Source of the DNA: an uncultured Collinsella sp.
Lineage (GTDB): Bacteria; Actinomycetota; Coriobacteriia; Coriobacteriales; Coriobacteriaceae
Direction: 5' to 3'
Assembly: GCA_902495085.1 (NCBI GenBank)
Contig: CABUWA010000053.1
Span: 1 to 11,831 of the forward strand
Length of the DNA: 11,831 nt
This document shows positions 1-7,195 of the stretch, piece after piece; the stretch's first letter is position 1, and each line of letters opens with the position of its first letter. A program made the translations under genes and the position numbers. The notes beneath the pieces are model-generated. The model was not told where the DNA came from, did no database searches, and saw only the letters and a program-made list of their open reading frames with translations.

Positions 1-336
1 ATCGCCGATATGATCGCCGGCAATGCCGACGAGGAAGGCGTGATGATGGCGTTCATCACGCTCAACATGGTCGAGATTTTCCACTGCTTCAATATGCGCA
101 GCCGTCGTGCGTCGCTGTTCACCATGAAGAAGCAGAACAAGTGGCTGTGGGCTTCCGCCGCGCTGGCGCTGGTGCTGACGGTGATCGTAACCGTGCAGCC
201 GACGCTTGCCGAGATGTTCTTTGGCCCCGTGACGCTTGAGCTCAAGGGCGTTCTTGCCGCGCTGGGTCTGGCCTTCCTGATCATCCCGCTTATGGAGATC
301 TACAAGGCGATCATGCGCGCGGTGGAGAAGGAGTAG
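1..336 (+). CDS. P-type cation-transporting ATPase, C-terminal end (partial)
   Basis: The reading frame is open from the first base, so this is the last 111 codons of a longer gene that begins upstream; full members of the family run to about 850-900 residues. The visible part matches the C-terminal transmembrane domain of P2-type (calcium or other cation) ATPases. An MMAFITLNMVEIFHCFNMRS stretch corresponds to the conserved 'FxxLvxxqlFhafNxRS' segment after a cytoplasmic loop. Two further membrane helices follow, around residues 50-66 and 83-99, and the protein ends in the typical short basic tail (KAIMRAVEKE). The phosphorylation and nucleotide domains lie outside the window, so the transported ion cannot be stated. 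The family assignment is confident; calcium is only the commonest possibility. The gene ends in TAG, and no terminator follows it before the one at 493. Confidence 0.85.
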   Translation: MADMIAGNADEEGVMMAFITLNMVEIFHCFNMRSRRASLFTMKKQNKWLWASAALALVLTVIVTVQPTLAEMFFGPVTLELKGVLAALGLAFLIIPLMEIYKAIMRAVEKE

Positions 337-359
337 GTCGAAAGGCCATCCTTCCCACC

Positions 360-450
360 GGCCCGACCGCCTGCGGGGTTTCTTCTTCGCTAGTCCTCGC
401 GCTTCGCGCTGCGGGATCGCTCAGAAGAAACCCCTCCCGGCGGGCGGGCC
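360..450. repeat. Long imperfect inverted repeat (REP-like or structured RNA)
   Basis: The left arm (360-386) and right arm (423-450) are near-perfect reverse complements. GGGGTTTCTTCT at 375-386 pairs exactly with AGAAGAAACCCC at 423-434. The outer GC-rich arms (360-374 and 435-450) pair with one mismatch and small bulges. The 36-base centre holds a smaller hairpin, GCGC-TTC-GCGC. No T-run follows, so it is not a standard terminator. It could be a dispersed palindromic element or the core of a stable RNA hairpin downstream of the ATPase gene; the sequence alone does not decide. Confidence 0.6.
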
Positions 451-492
451 TTCGGATAACCTCTCGGGACCATGAGCTGAGGGAAAGTATGT

Positions 493-528
493 GAGTCGGT
501 CGAGCGGTTGCTCGACCGACTCTTTTTT
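493..528 (+). terminator. Rho-independent terminator upstream of rsgA
   Basis: A perfect 12-bp stem (GAGTCGGTCGAG at 493-504, CTCGACCGACTC at 511-522) encloses the 6-base loop CGGTTG and is followed at once by six T residues (523-528). It would end transcription from the ATPase gene and any RNA made from the inverted repeat at 360-450. Confidence 0.9.
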
Positions 529-539
529 GTGGGTAAAAT
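512..539 (+). promoter_or_regulatory. Probable rsgA promoter overlapping the terminator
   Basis: A -10-like TAAAAT lies at 534-539. Sixteen bases upstream is TCGACC (512-517), which matches four of six positions of TTGACA. The -35 element lies inside the right arm of the preceding terminator stem. Initiation near 546 would leave a leader of about 32 bases before the GTG start. Only 49 bases separate the terminator T-run from rsgA, so the promoter almost has to be here, although the -35 match is modest. Confidence 0.4.
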
Positions 540-577
540 ACCTGCTCAGTTGTGATTTATGGTGCTGGGAGGCGCTT

Positions 578-1762
578 GTGGGCAAGGCTAAGGCTAAGGC
601 GAAGAAAAAGACGACGGGGGCGCGGGCTAAGCGCGATCGTCGTCGGAAGCTTGCGACCGAGGCCCCCGCGTCTGCTGAGGAGCTGCTGGCAAGCGTGCCG
701 GGACTCGATGCGCTGCAGGATGTTCCGGCGTTTGATGACCTGCCGGTCGATGAAACCCAGCAGACTGCCTTTGATGATTTCTGCGCACATGCCGAGGAGC
801 CCGAGCAGATGCAGCTCGGTGCCGTGGTACGCCTGGATCGCGGGTTTCCGCTGGTGGCCACTGCCGACGACACCTTTCGCGCCGAGCATGCCGTGGGGTT
901 TGCCAAGTCGCGCGGCGAGGACGAGGTCCTGCTGCCTGCCGTGGGCGACCGTGTGGCGGTGCGCCGCGCTCCCGGGCACGATATGGGCGTGATTGAGTAC
1001 GTGCTGCCGCGCCGTACGAGCTTTGAGCGTTGGCGCGGCCGCGCCCGTGGAGAGCGCCAGGTGCTCTGCTCCAACGTGGATAGCGTGCTAATCGTGCAGG
1101 CGCTCGGTGCCGGTGAGGTGCTGCTCGACCGCGTGGCGCGCTCGCTGGTGTTGGCGCTCGACTGCGATGCCGAGCCAGTGGTGGTGCTCACCAAAGCTGA
1201 CCGCTGCGATGCCGAGGAACTCGAGCGCGATTTGGACCGCGTGCGCCGCCTGGTGGGTCCGGACGTGCGCGTGATCGTGACGTCCTCTGCCGAGGGCCGC
1301 GGCCTGGACGAGGTCCGTGCCTGCGTGCCTGCCGGGAGCTGTGCCATGATTCTGGGCGAGTCGGGTGCCGGCAAGTCGACGCTGCTCAATGCACTGCTGG
1401 GCCACGATACGTTGGCGACCGGCGGTGTGCGTGAACGCGACGACCAGGGCCGTCACACTACCGTCGCGCGCGTGATGGTGGCGCTGCCGGGCGACGCCGG
1501 CGTGATCGCCGATGCTCCGGGCCTGCGCAGCCTACCGCTCGTGGGTCACGAGCGAGGTCTGGCGCGCGCTTTCCCCGAGATTGTCGAGGCATCGCGCGCG
1601 TGCCGGTTTGGCGATTGCACACATACCCATGAGCCGGGCTGCGCCGTTCGCGAGGCCGAGGACGCCGGGCAGATCGACAGCCTACGGCTGGAAACGTTCC
1701 AAAACTTGGCGTCATCCATGCGCGTGAGCGCTCAAATGCTCGATCCCGATGTTCATCTGTAA
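578..1762 (+). CDS. rsgA: Small ribosomal subunit biogenesis GTPase RsgA
   Basis: This 394-residue protein has the circularly permuted GTPase motif order of RsgA (YjeQ/YloQ). G4 is TKAD at residues 205-208, G1 is GESGAGKS at 260-267, the GRHTT G2 signature is at 291-295, and G3 is DAPG at 312-315. A C-terminal zinc site follows, with likely ligands C342, C347, H349 and C355. RsgA is a cytoplasmic factor that binds the immature 30S subunit and couples GTP hydrolysis to late maturation. The N-terminal OB-fold region lies at about residues 75-150. The GTG at 578 is chosen because GGGAGG (567-572) sits five bases upstream and a lysine-rich head follows. A longer frame reaches back to 491 but would run through the terminator hairpin. 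The protein is longer than the usual 290-350 residues because of a basic, then acidic, N-terminal extension. It is monocistronic, with a terminator on each side. Confidence 0.95.
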   Translation: MGKAKAKAKKKTTGARAKRDRRRKLATEAPASAEELLASVPGLDALQDVPAFDDLPVDETQQTAFDDFCAHAEEPEQMQLGAVVRLDRGFPLVATADDTFRAEHAVGFAKSRGEDEVLLPAVGDRVAVRRAPGHDMGVIEYVLPRRTSFERWRGRARGERQVLCSNVDSVLIVQALGAGEVLLDRVARSLVLALDCDAEPVVVLTKADRCDAEELERDLDRVRRLVGPDVRVIVTSSAEGRGLDEVRACVPAGSCAMILGESGAGKSTLLNALLGHDTLATGGVRERDDQGRHTTVARVMVALPGDAGVIADAPGLRSLPLVGHERGLARAFPEIVEASRACRFGDCTHTHEPGCAVREAEDAGQIDSLRLETFQNLASSMRVSAQMLDPDVHL

Positions 1763-1779
1763 TTGATTTTTCCTATGAC

Positions 1780-1814
1780 AGCCGTCTCCCAACTGTTCAG
1801 GAGACGGCTTTTTT
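1780..1814 (+). terminator. Rho-independent terminator after rsgA
   Basis: A 10-bp perfect stem (AGCCGTCTCC at 1780-1789, GGAGACGGCT at 1800-1809) with a 10-base loop is followed by five T residues (1810-1814). It begins 18 bases after the rsgA stop codon. Confidence 0.9.
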
Positions 1815-1844
1815 GCTGCGGAAAAGCCTCGAAACATGCAGTTT

Positions 1845-1904
1845 GCTGACGTGCTGACCAAAACCTTGCCACGAGCTTGACGGGCTGGTCAGCTTTTGGT
1901 CAGC
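1845..1904. promoter_or_regulatory. Four-half-site repeat cluster before the tad operon (candidate operator)
   Basis: Two direct half-sites, GCTGAC (1845-1850) and GCTGACC (1853-1859), face two inverted half-sites, GGTCAGC (1887-1893) and GGTCAGC (1898-1904). The outer pair extends to a perfect 11-base inverted repeat: GCTGACCAAAA at 1853-1863 and TTTTGGTCAGC at 1894-1904. The two right-hand sites are 11 bp apart, one helical turn. This suits binding by a dimeric regulator. As RNA, the same repeats could instead fold into alternative, mutually exclusive hairpins. Confidence 0.5.
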
Positions 1905-1911
1905 GATTGGT

Positions 1912-1938
1912 TTGACATCGAAAACCAAGATTGCGATT
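1912..1938 (+). promoter_or_regulatory. Possible tad operon promoter
   Basis: A perfect -35 hexamer, TTGACA, lies at 1912-1917, eight bases after the repeat cluster. No convincing -10 is found at the right spacing; the best is a weak GCGATT around 1933-1938. If real, it would need activation, which fits the flanking repeats. The 5' leader to cpaB would be about 70 bases and includes a small CGGGC-ATTC-GCCCG hairpin at 1978-1991. The -35 is what is seen; the promoter is an inference. Confidence 0.35.
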
Positions 1939-2003
1939 GCGCCGCTTTGCACTCTGACCGCCCAGACAATGGTGGTACGGGCATTCGCCCGGCACTGCCA
2001 TGA

Positions 2004-2009
2004 GAGGAG
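2004..2009 (+). promoter_or_regulatory. Ribosome binding site that sets the cpaB start
   Basis: GAGGAG lies five bases before the GTG at 2015. An in-frame ATG at 2000 overlaps this site and has no Shine-Dalgarno of its own, so the GTG is preferred. Confidence 0.7.
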
Positions 2010-2014
2010 CGGCC

Positions 2015-2674
2015 GTGAACAAGAGCAAGCGCATCGCCATCAGTCTGGTCGCGGGCGTGCTCGCTGCTCTGCTCTGCATGGTTTACGGCTCGTCGATCCG
2101 CTCGCAAGCCGAACAGGTCCAGGCTGAGACCTTGGCCAAGTACGGTGGCGATCGCGTCGAGGTATGCGTCGCGGCGCGCGATATCGATGTGGGCGAGACC
2201 CTCGATGAGACCAATGTCATAACCCAGGAATGGCTGACAAGCCTGCTGCCGCGTGACGCGGTGACCGAGCTGCGCCAGGTGCGCGGCGACGTGACGACTT
2301 CGCGTATTCCCAAAAACGCCGTGATCTGCAATGTCTACACCAAGGCCGAGAGCCACAAGCTCGAGGTGCCTAAGGGCAAGGTTGCCGTTTCGGTGGCGGT
2401 CGATGCCGAGCACTCGGTCGGCGGCGCCACGGGCGTGGGCAGCTACGTGGATGTGTATGTGCAAAAAGACGGCGTAACCGATCGGCTGTGCGGCGCGTAC
2501 GTAATCGATACCAGTGAGGATTCCGGTGCCACGCGCGAGGGCAAGATCGAATGGGTGACGCTGGCGGCTGACCCCGAAGACGTCAAGGAACTGCTGGGAG
2601 CTTCGGGCAAGGGAACGGTCAGCTTGACGATTCCCGCCACGGCGCGCGGCAAAAAGAGCGGAGGCGACGAGTGA
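2015..2674 (+). CDS. cpaB: Flp pilus assembly protein CpaB/RcpC, SAF domain
   Basis: This is a 219-residue protein with a short basic N-terminus (NKSKR) and one membrane helix at about residues 7-24. An extracytoplasmic SAF-like domain follows at roughly 45-110, including ARDIDVGETLDETNVITQEW and SRIPKNAVICNVY, the pattern of CpaB/RcpC proteins. A second beta-rich part (residues 118-185) contains VAVSVAVDAEHSVGG and VGSYVDVYVQKDG, as in the RcpC/CpaB C-terminal region. In diderms CpaB/RcpC works near the secretin. Here there is no secretin gene, so its role in a monoderm is an inference. It is the first gene of the operon, and its TGA overlaps the ATG of the next gene by one base. There is no lipobox: the Cys near the end of the helix is preceded by Leu. 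Confidence 0.85.
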   Translation: MNKSKRIAISLVAGVLAALLCMVYGSSIRSQAEQVQAETLAKYGGDRVEVCVAARDIDVGETLDETNVITQEWLTSLLPRDAVTELRQVRGDVTTSRIPKNAVICNVYTKAESHKLEVPKGKVAVSVAVDAEHSVGGATGVGSYVDVYVQKDGVTDRLCGAYVIDTSEDSGATREGKIEWVTLAADPEDVKELLGASGKGTVSLTIPATARGKKSGGDE

Positions 2675-4323
2675 TGAAGGCGATCTGGCTTGCGTGCTGC
2701 GCGTGCGGCGATTACGGGCTGTTGCAGCGGGAAGTCGAGGGCCGTGATGCGGGTGCACAGGTGCTTCGCGTGGGTGACCTGGACGGGCTGATTTCCATGG
2801 CGCGGGCGTTTCCGTCGCGCCGCGGGGCTGCCATCATCGCGGCGTCTCTGTTTGATACCGAAGATGTGCGCAAGACTGTTGCGCGCCTGACGGCCGAAGG
2901 CCGCGTGAGTCGCGTGGTCGTGTTGATAGAAGCACTCGATCCGTCGGATATCGAGGGGCTGTTTCGCGCAGGGGCGACCGAGGTCATCGCTGCGCACAGT
3001 ATATGCGGCAACGGGCGCGCGGGCGAGGGAGCGGTTGATTCCGATCGGCACATGACGATTGAGCCCGATGCTTTTGTTGATAGGGAACCCGGGGCGCCTC
3101 GCGCTACAAGAGGCCCGCGTGTTGATGATTATGGAAAAGCGGAAGCCGAGCATGGTCGGCGCCCCCGGAACCCCCTTGTATACGATGACGCTGGAGGGCC
3201 GGCGCAACATGCTGGCGATTCCCCGGCTGTACATATGGGATACGTGCACGGCGTGAATCTGGCGGATGAACTCGACGAAGTTGAGGGCTTTGCCGGGCGC
3301 GGCGAGTTGTCGCTGATGCAGCATGAGCAGATTGCACGGAACGAGCCTGCCTCGCAGATCGAACAGGCTGCCATGCCGGCTTGGACGCAGCGTGTGGTTG
3401 CGGCGGGGGAGACGGGGACGCTGTCACCGACGCCCGCTCCGCCGCCTCCGATGCCGCCGGCAGACGCTGCCGCTCCGCAGCATCGAGCTCCGGTCATCTG
3501 CGCCATTTCGGGTTCGGGCGGTTGCGGCAAGTCGACGATCGTTGCCACCATGGCACACGCATCGTCGCTGTTGGGCTTGCGTGCCGCCGTGCTCGACCTG
3601 GACCTGATGTTTGGAAACCTTTACGACTTGTTGGGCGTCGATGCTCCGCGCGATATGGCGGCACTTATCGAGCCGTCGGCGGCGGGCGCGCTCACCGAGC
3701 CGGATATCGTAGCCACATCGATGCGCGTGGCGCCGGGCGTTACGCTCTGGGGTCCCGTCGCGGCGCCCGAGCAAGCCGAGCTCATGGCACGTCCGGTGGA
3801 GCTACTGCTTGATGTTCTGCGTCGCGAATCCGACGTGGTCTTTATCGATACCTCGGTCTTTTGGGGCGACGCCGTGGCGGCTGCGGTGGCGGCGAGCGAC
3901 CGTTGCCTGGTCGTTGGCGATGCGGCGGTGTCGTCCGCGACATCGGCGTCGCGCGTCATTGAACTGGCAAGTCGAGTAGGTGTGCCGCGCACGCGCATGA
4001 GCGCCGTGTTCAACCGGTTCGGTGCGCGCGGGGCAGACGAGGACATCGCCATGCGCTTTGAGATTGCCTGTGCGTTGAGCTCCAAGATTCGTATCGCCGA
4101 TGGCGGGCAGGATCTCGCCGCGCTCATGGCGTTTGGGCGCGCTGACGAAGCAGTGGGGCAGACCAGCGCTTTTGCGTCCAGCGTGCGCGAGGCCACGCGC
4201 GAGATGCTCGTGGAACTGGGGTGCGCCGTCGGCCCTTGGAGCGATATGGTCGCCGACCGTGCAACGCGTACCGAGCGCCCGCGTATCCGCCTTCCCTGGT
4301 CGCGCGAGGGTGATTCGCGATGA
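2674..4323 (+). CDS. cpaE: Pilus localisation ATPase TadZ/CpaE, MinD/ParA-like
   Basis: A 549-residue protein in three parts. The N-terminal domain (about 1-112) resembles the atypical receiver domain of TadZ/CpaE. A long linker (about 113-275) is partly Pro/Ala-rich (PAPPPPMPPADAAA). The C-terminal MinD/ParA-type ATPase has a P-loop GSGGCGKS around residues 280-287 and a VLDLDLMFGNLYDLLG switch region. A hydrophobic VVFIDTS strand follows. TadZ proteins place the Tad machine at its site in the cell and recruit TadA. The signature lysine of the deviant Walker A box (KGGxGK) is replaced by Ser. The ATG at 2674 overlaps the cpaB stop. A GTG one codon upstream (2671) is also possible; GGAGG at 2660-2664 suits both. 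Residues about 129-194 are oddly encoded: codon-position GC content there fits another frame (see findings). Confidence 0.87.
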   Translation: MKAIWLACCACGDYGLLQREVEGRDAGAQVLRVGDLDGLISMARAFPSRRGAAIIAASLFDTEDVRKTVARLTAEGRVSRVVVLIEALDPSDIEGLFRAGATEVIAAHSICGNGRAGEGAVDSDRHMTIEPDAFVDREPGAPRATRGPRVDDYGKAEAEHGRRPRNPLVYDDAGGPAQHAGDSPAVHMGYVHGVNLADELDEVEGFAGRGELSLMQHEQIARNEPASQIEQAAMPAWTQRVVAAGETGTLSPTPAPPPPMPPADAAAPQHRAPVICAISGSGGCGKSTIVATMAHASSLLGLRAAVLDLDLMFGNLYDLLGVDAPRDMAALIEPSAAGALTEPDIVATSMRVAPGVTLWGPVAAPEQAELMARPVELLLDVLRRESDVVFIDTSVFWGDAVAAAVAASDRCLVVGDAAVSSATSASRVIELASRVGVPRTRMSAVFNRFGARGADEDIAMRFEIACALSSKIRIADGGQDLAALMAFGRADEAVGQTSAFASSVREATREMLVELGCAVGPWSDMVADRATRTERPRIRLPWSREGDSR

Positions 4324-5648
4324 GTTTGCAAACAAGGATTAAGGCTGCCGGCGCTGCAGCGGCGACAGCGCCTGTAGATGCGGGGCGTCGCCGCGCGGTG
4401 AAACGACGCACCAAGCGCGCCGTGATGGACCGCATGGGTTACGACGAAGTGGCGCGTATCAGCGCCTATATCAACCCGGCGCTTGCCCGCTCGGAATTGC
4501 GTCCCGCGGTGGAGGCGGCGCTCAACGTGGAGGAAGCGACCGACCTGGCGACGCCCGAGCGCGAGACCATCATCGACGAGATTTTGGATGACGTGGTGGG
4601 CTTGGGACCGTTGCAGCCGCTCATCGAGGATGACACCGTTACCGAGATCATGATCAACGGCTGCCGCTCGGCTTTCTTTGAACGTGGCGGCGTCTTGTAC
4701 CCCATCGAGCATGCGTTTGAGGATGATGAGCAGATCCGTGTGCTTATCGACCGCATCATCTCGCCACTTGGCCGTCGTATCGACGAGCGCAGCCCCATCG
4801 TCAACGCCCGCCTCAAAACGGGCTATCGCGTCAACGCGGTGATCCCGCCTGTGGCGATTGACGGACCGATTCTCACCATCCGAAAGTTCTCGGACCGCAT
4901 TTGCTCACTGGACGAGCTCGTGGGGCTGGGGTCGCTGCCGCTTTGGTATGCGCAGCTGCTGTCGTGCGCGGTGTCGCTGCGACAGGACCTGGCGGTTGCG
5001 GGAGGCACTGGATCTGGTAAGACCACCCTGCTCAACGCGTTGTCATGCGAGATTTCCACCGGCGAGCGCATCGTGACGATCGAGGACTCTGCCGAGCTCA
5101 AGTTTGCGCATCATCCGCACGTGGTGCGCCTGGAGGCGCGCGAGGCTTCAATTGAGGGCGAGGGCGCGGTGACGATCCGCGACCTGGTGACCAATGCCCT
5201 GCGCATGCGCCCCGACCGCATCGTGGTGGGCGAGGTGCGCGGTGCCGAGTGCTGTGACATGTTGCAGGCCATGAACACGGGCCACGACGGGTCGCTCACC
5301 ACACTTCATGCGGGTTCAGAACAGGAGACCGTGGTGCGTCTGACGTTGCTTGCACGTTATGGCATCGATCTGCCGAGCGAGCTCATCGAGGAACAGATTG
5401 CCATGGCGCTCGACGGCATCGTGATGTCCGAGCGCCACGCCGATGGCAGGCGTTTCGTCTCCTCGTATTCGGGGGTGCGTCGCGCCGCGTCGGGCGGCGT
5501 AGAGCTCGAGCGCTATGTGACTTTCGATGCCGCCGAGCGCACCTGGACGCTTGACCGCGAGCCGCCGTTTATCGCAGAAGGCCTGCGGTCGGGGACGCTC
5601 ACACAAGAGGAGGTGGACGAATGGAGGTCGCTGTGCCCCTCGTCGTAG
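4320..5648 (+). CDS. cpaF: Tad secretion ATPase TadA/CpaF
   Basis: This 442-residue cytoplasmic ATPase of the VirB11/GspE-like secretion family powers Flp pilin assembly. The N-terminal domain contains GLGPLQPLIEDDTVTEIMIN, the conserved start of CpaF proteins. The Walker A box GGTGSGKT spans residues 228-235 with lysine 234, followed by the acidic box RIVTIEDSAELKF. A Walker B-type segment, RPDRIVVGEVRG, contains glutamate 305, and a His box, GHDGSLTTLHA, spans 321-331. All catalytic motifs look intact and the length is typical. The ATG overlaps the tadZ stop in an ATGA, which implies translational coupling. The 3' end overlaps the start of tadB by 28 bases. Confidence 0.96.
   Translation: MSLQTRIKAAGAAAATAPVDAGRRRAVKRRTKRAVMDRMGYDEVARISAYINPALARSELRPAVEAALNVEEATDLATPERETIIDEILDDVVGLGPLQPLIEDDTVTEIMINGCRSAFFERGGVLYPIEHAFEDDEQIRVLIDRIISPLGRRIDERSPIVNARLKTGYRVNAVIPPVAIDGPILTIRKFSDRICSLDELVGLGSLPLWYAQLLSCAVSLRQDLAVAGGTGSGKTTLLNALSCEISTGERIVTIEDSAELKFAHHPHVVRLEAREASIEGEGAVTIRDLVTNALRMRPDRIVVGEVRGAECCDMLQAMNTGHDGSLTTLHAGSEQETVVRLTLLARYGIDLPSELIEEQIAMALDGIVMSERHADGRRFVSSYSGVRRAASGGVELERYVTFDAAERTWTLDREPPFIAEGLRSGTLTQEEVDEWRSLCPSS
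5606..5613 (+). promoter_or_regulatory. Ribosome binding site for tadB inside cpaF
   Basis: AGAGGAGG lies seven bases upstream of the ATG at 5621, within the last codons of cpaF. It supports that ATG and the 28-base overlap. Confidence 0.75.
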
Positions 5649-6547
5649 GGGGTTTGGCAGGGTTTTCTGTTGCGACGGCGTGCGGGGCGGAACCTCGTGT
5701 GCCGCAGGTGCCGCCGGCGGAGCTGGCGCGTCAGGCGCTCGAGACGGTGGCAGAGAGGCTGCCGCGTGAGCTGGTGGAAAACGATCTGCTGAAAAAGATC
5801 GCCCGTTCGTGGACATCGCTGGCTCCGGCGCATCGCCTTGGCCTCGTGATCGAAGATGCTTCGGGGCGTTTGGCGTTTCTGCTGCTATCGAGCGGTGTCT
5901 GCTGCGTTTTACTAACGATGGTGTCGTTATCGCCACTCGGATTTGCCTTGGGACTTGTTGCTCCGATTGCCGTTGGCGCCGCTCGGGACGGCTTTGAGAG
6001 CCGGCGCGAGCAACACGATGCAGAAGAGGCCATGCCCGAGGCGTTTACCGCACTTTCCATGTCGCTTGCCTCGGGACATTCGCTGGCCCAGGGCATGCGC
6101 TTTGTGGGCGCTCATGCGCAAGAGCCGGTACATACCGAGTTTTTGCGGGTGGCGGCGGCGATCGATTGCGGCATCTCGGCGACCGACGCGCTCGATGACT
6201 TGCTCGTGCGCATCGACGCCCCCGGCCTTTCGCTTGTGACCTTGGCGCTTAAGGTATCTCAGCGCACCGGCGCTCCGCTTGCCGACTTACTGTCCGAGGC
6301 GTCGAGCATGGTGGGGGAGCGCATTGAGCTCAAGCGCCGCCTGGATGTCAAGACGTCGCAGGCTCGCATGTCGGCGCATATGGTCGCGGCGATGCCGGCG
6401 GGCATGTGCGCGGTGTTGGCGCTGCTTTCGGCAGATTTTCGTCGCGGTCTTGCGACGCCTGCCGGCGCGGGCGCTGTGGTGCTGGGCCTTGCCCTCAACG
6501 CCGTTGCCCTGGTGGTTATCCGGCGCATTATGCGGGTGGAGCTATGA
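5621..6547 (+). CDS. tadB: Tad inner-membrane platform protein TadB
   Basis: A 308-residue membrane protein with a GspF/T2SSF-type cytoplasmic domain. It has a weak N-terminal hydrophobic segment and paired helices at about residues 83-120 (FLLLSSGVCCVLLTMVSL and the GFALGLVAPIAVG stretch). The T2SSF core follows at about 135-250, with EEAMPEAFTALSMSLASGHS and KVSQRTGAPLADLLSEAS, the family's two characteristic helical repeats. Two C-terminal helices lie near 262-300. Together with TadC it forms the membrane platform on which TadA acts. The start has a strong ribosome binding site, and the stop overlaps the tadC ATG in an ATGA. Length and topology are normal. Confidence 0.88.
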   Translation: MEVAVPLVVGGLAGFSVATACGAEPRVPQVPPAELARQALETVAERLPRELVENDLLKKIARSWTSLAPAHRLGLVIEDASGRLAFLLLSSGVCCVLLTMVSLSPLGFALGLVAPIAVGAARDGFESRREQHDAEEAMPEAFTALSMSLASGHSLAQGMRFVGAHAQEPVHTEFLRVAAAIDCGISATDALDDLLVRIDAPGLSLVTLALKVSQRTGAPLADLLSEASSMVGERIELKRRLDVKTSQARMSAHMVAAMPAGMCAVLALLSADFRRGLATPAGAGAVVLGLALNAVALVVIRRIMRVEL

Positions 6548-7185
6548 GCGCCCCGGTTGCAGTTGCGGCTTGCCTGTGCGCCCTGAGTGTATTTATCGCG
6601 ACGGGTTTGGATCGGGCGGATGCACGCAAGATCGCAGGGGCCTGCAAGCGCGAGACGGTGCTGGTCGCTGTCGCGGGTCGCTCGGTGGTCGATGCTCTGA
6701 CCGCGCGAGTGAAGGGCGCGGTTGGAGCGGGCGGCCCGGCGCGAGTGTCGCTCGGCGAAGTGTCCGAGATGATCGATGTTGTGCGCTTGGGTCTTTCGGC
6801 CGGTCTTTCGTTTGATGCGGCGCTTGAGATTTTCTGCGCCAACCGTCGGTCAGTGCTGGCTCTTCGTCTTGAGCGGGCCTGCATGGCGTGGCAGGTGGGC
6901 GTGGGCACGCGTGAGGACGAGTTGTTGGCCGCCGCGCGCGACCTGGACGTGCGAGCGCTCGAGACCTTTGCCATCACGGTGGGGCAGGCGCTCGCCCTGG
7001 GTGCCCCACTTGCCGAGACGCTGGCCGCTCAAAGTCGCGAGATCCGTGCGGCTCATCGCGCCGCGGTCGAGCGCGAGATCGAGCGCGCGCCTGTCAAGCT
7101 GCTGATTCCCACCGGCACGCTCATCTTGCCGGCGTTGCTTCTGTCCATATTGGGCCCGCTGCTGGGAGCAGGCGGGATGATGTAG
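6544..7185 (+). CDS. tadC: Tad inner-membrane platform protein TadC
   Basis: A 213-residue protein, shorter than the 280-320 residues usual for TadC. The N-terminal membrane helix covers about residues 3-20. A T2SSF-like domain (about 72-180) contains EMIDVVRLGLSAGLSFDAAL and AITVGQALALGAPLAETLAA. A final hydrophobic segment, KLLIPTGTLILPALLLSILG, ends in a glycine-rich tail. The ATG at 6544 is chosen because it overlaps the tadB stop (ATGA); the frame is open further upstream but would overlap tadB widely. It partners TadB. The reduced size appears to come from a short region between the first helix and the T2SSF domain. Confidence 0.83.
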   Translation: MSAPVAVAACLCALSVFIATGLDRADARKIAGACKRETVLVAVAGRSVVDALTARVKGAVGAGGPARVSLGEVSEMIDVVRLGLSAGLSFDAALEIFCANRRSVLALRLERACMAWQVGVGTREDELLAAARDLDVRALETFAITVGQALALGAPLAETLAAQSREIRAAHRAAVEREIERAPVKLLIPTGTLILPALLLSILGPLLGAGGMM

Positions 7186-7195
7186 GGAGGAATAC

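Noticed and set aside
421..1389. Long minus-strand open frame opposite rsgA
   Set aside because: It is a shadow of the high-GC rsgA frame. Its translation is low-complexity Ser/Arg/Thr-rich without motifs, and the plus strand carries clear GTPase signatures.
2075..2077. Possible lipoprotein cysteine in CpaB
   Set aside because: The residue before the Cys is Leu, not Gly, Ala or Ser, so there is no lipobox. The segment is better read as a membrane anchor.
3621..4712. Minus-strand open frame of 363 codons across tadZ and cpaF
   Set aside because: It spans two confidently identified plus-strand genes, has no recognisable domain, and is of the kind expected by chance at this GC content.
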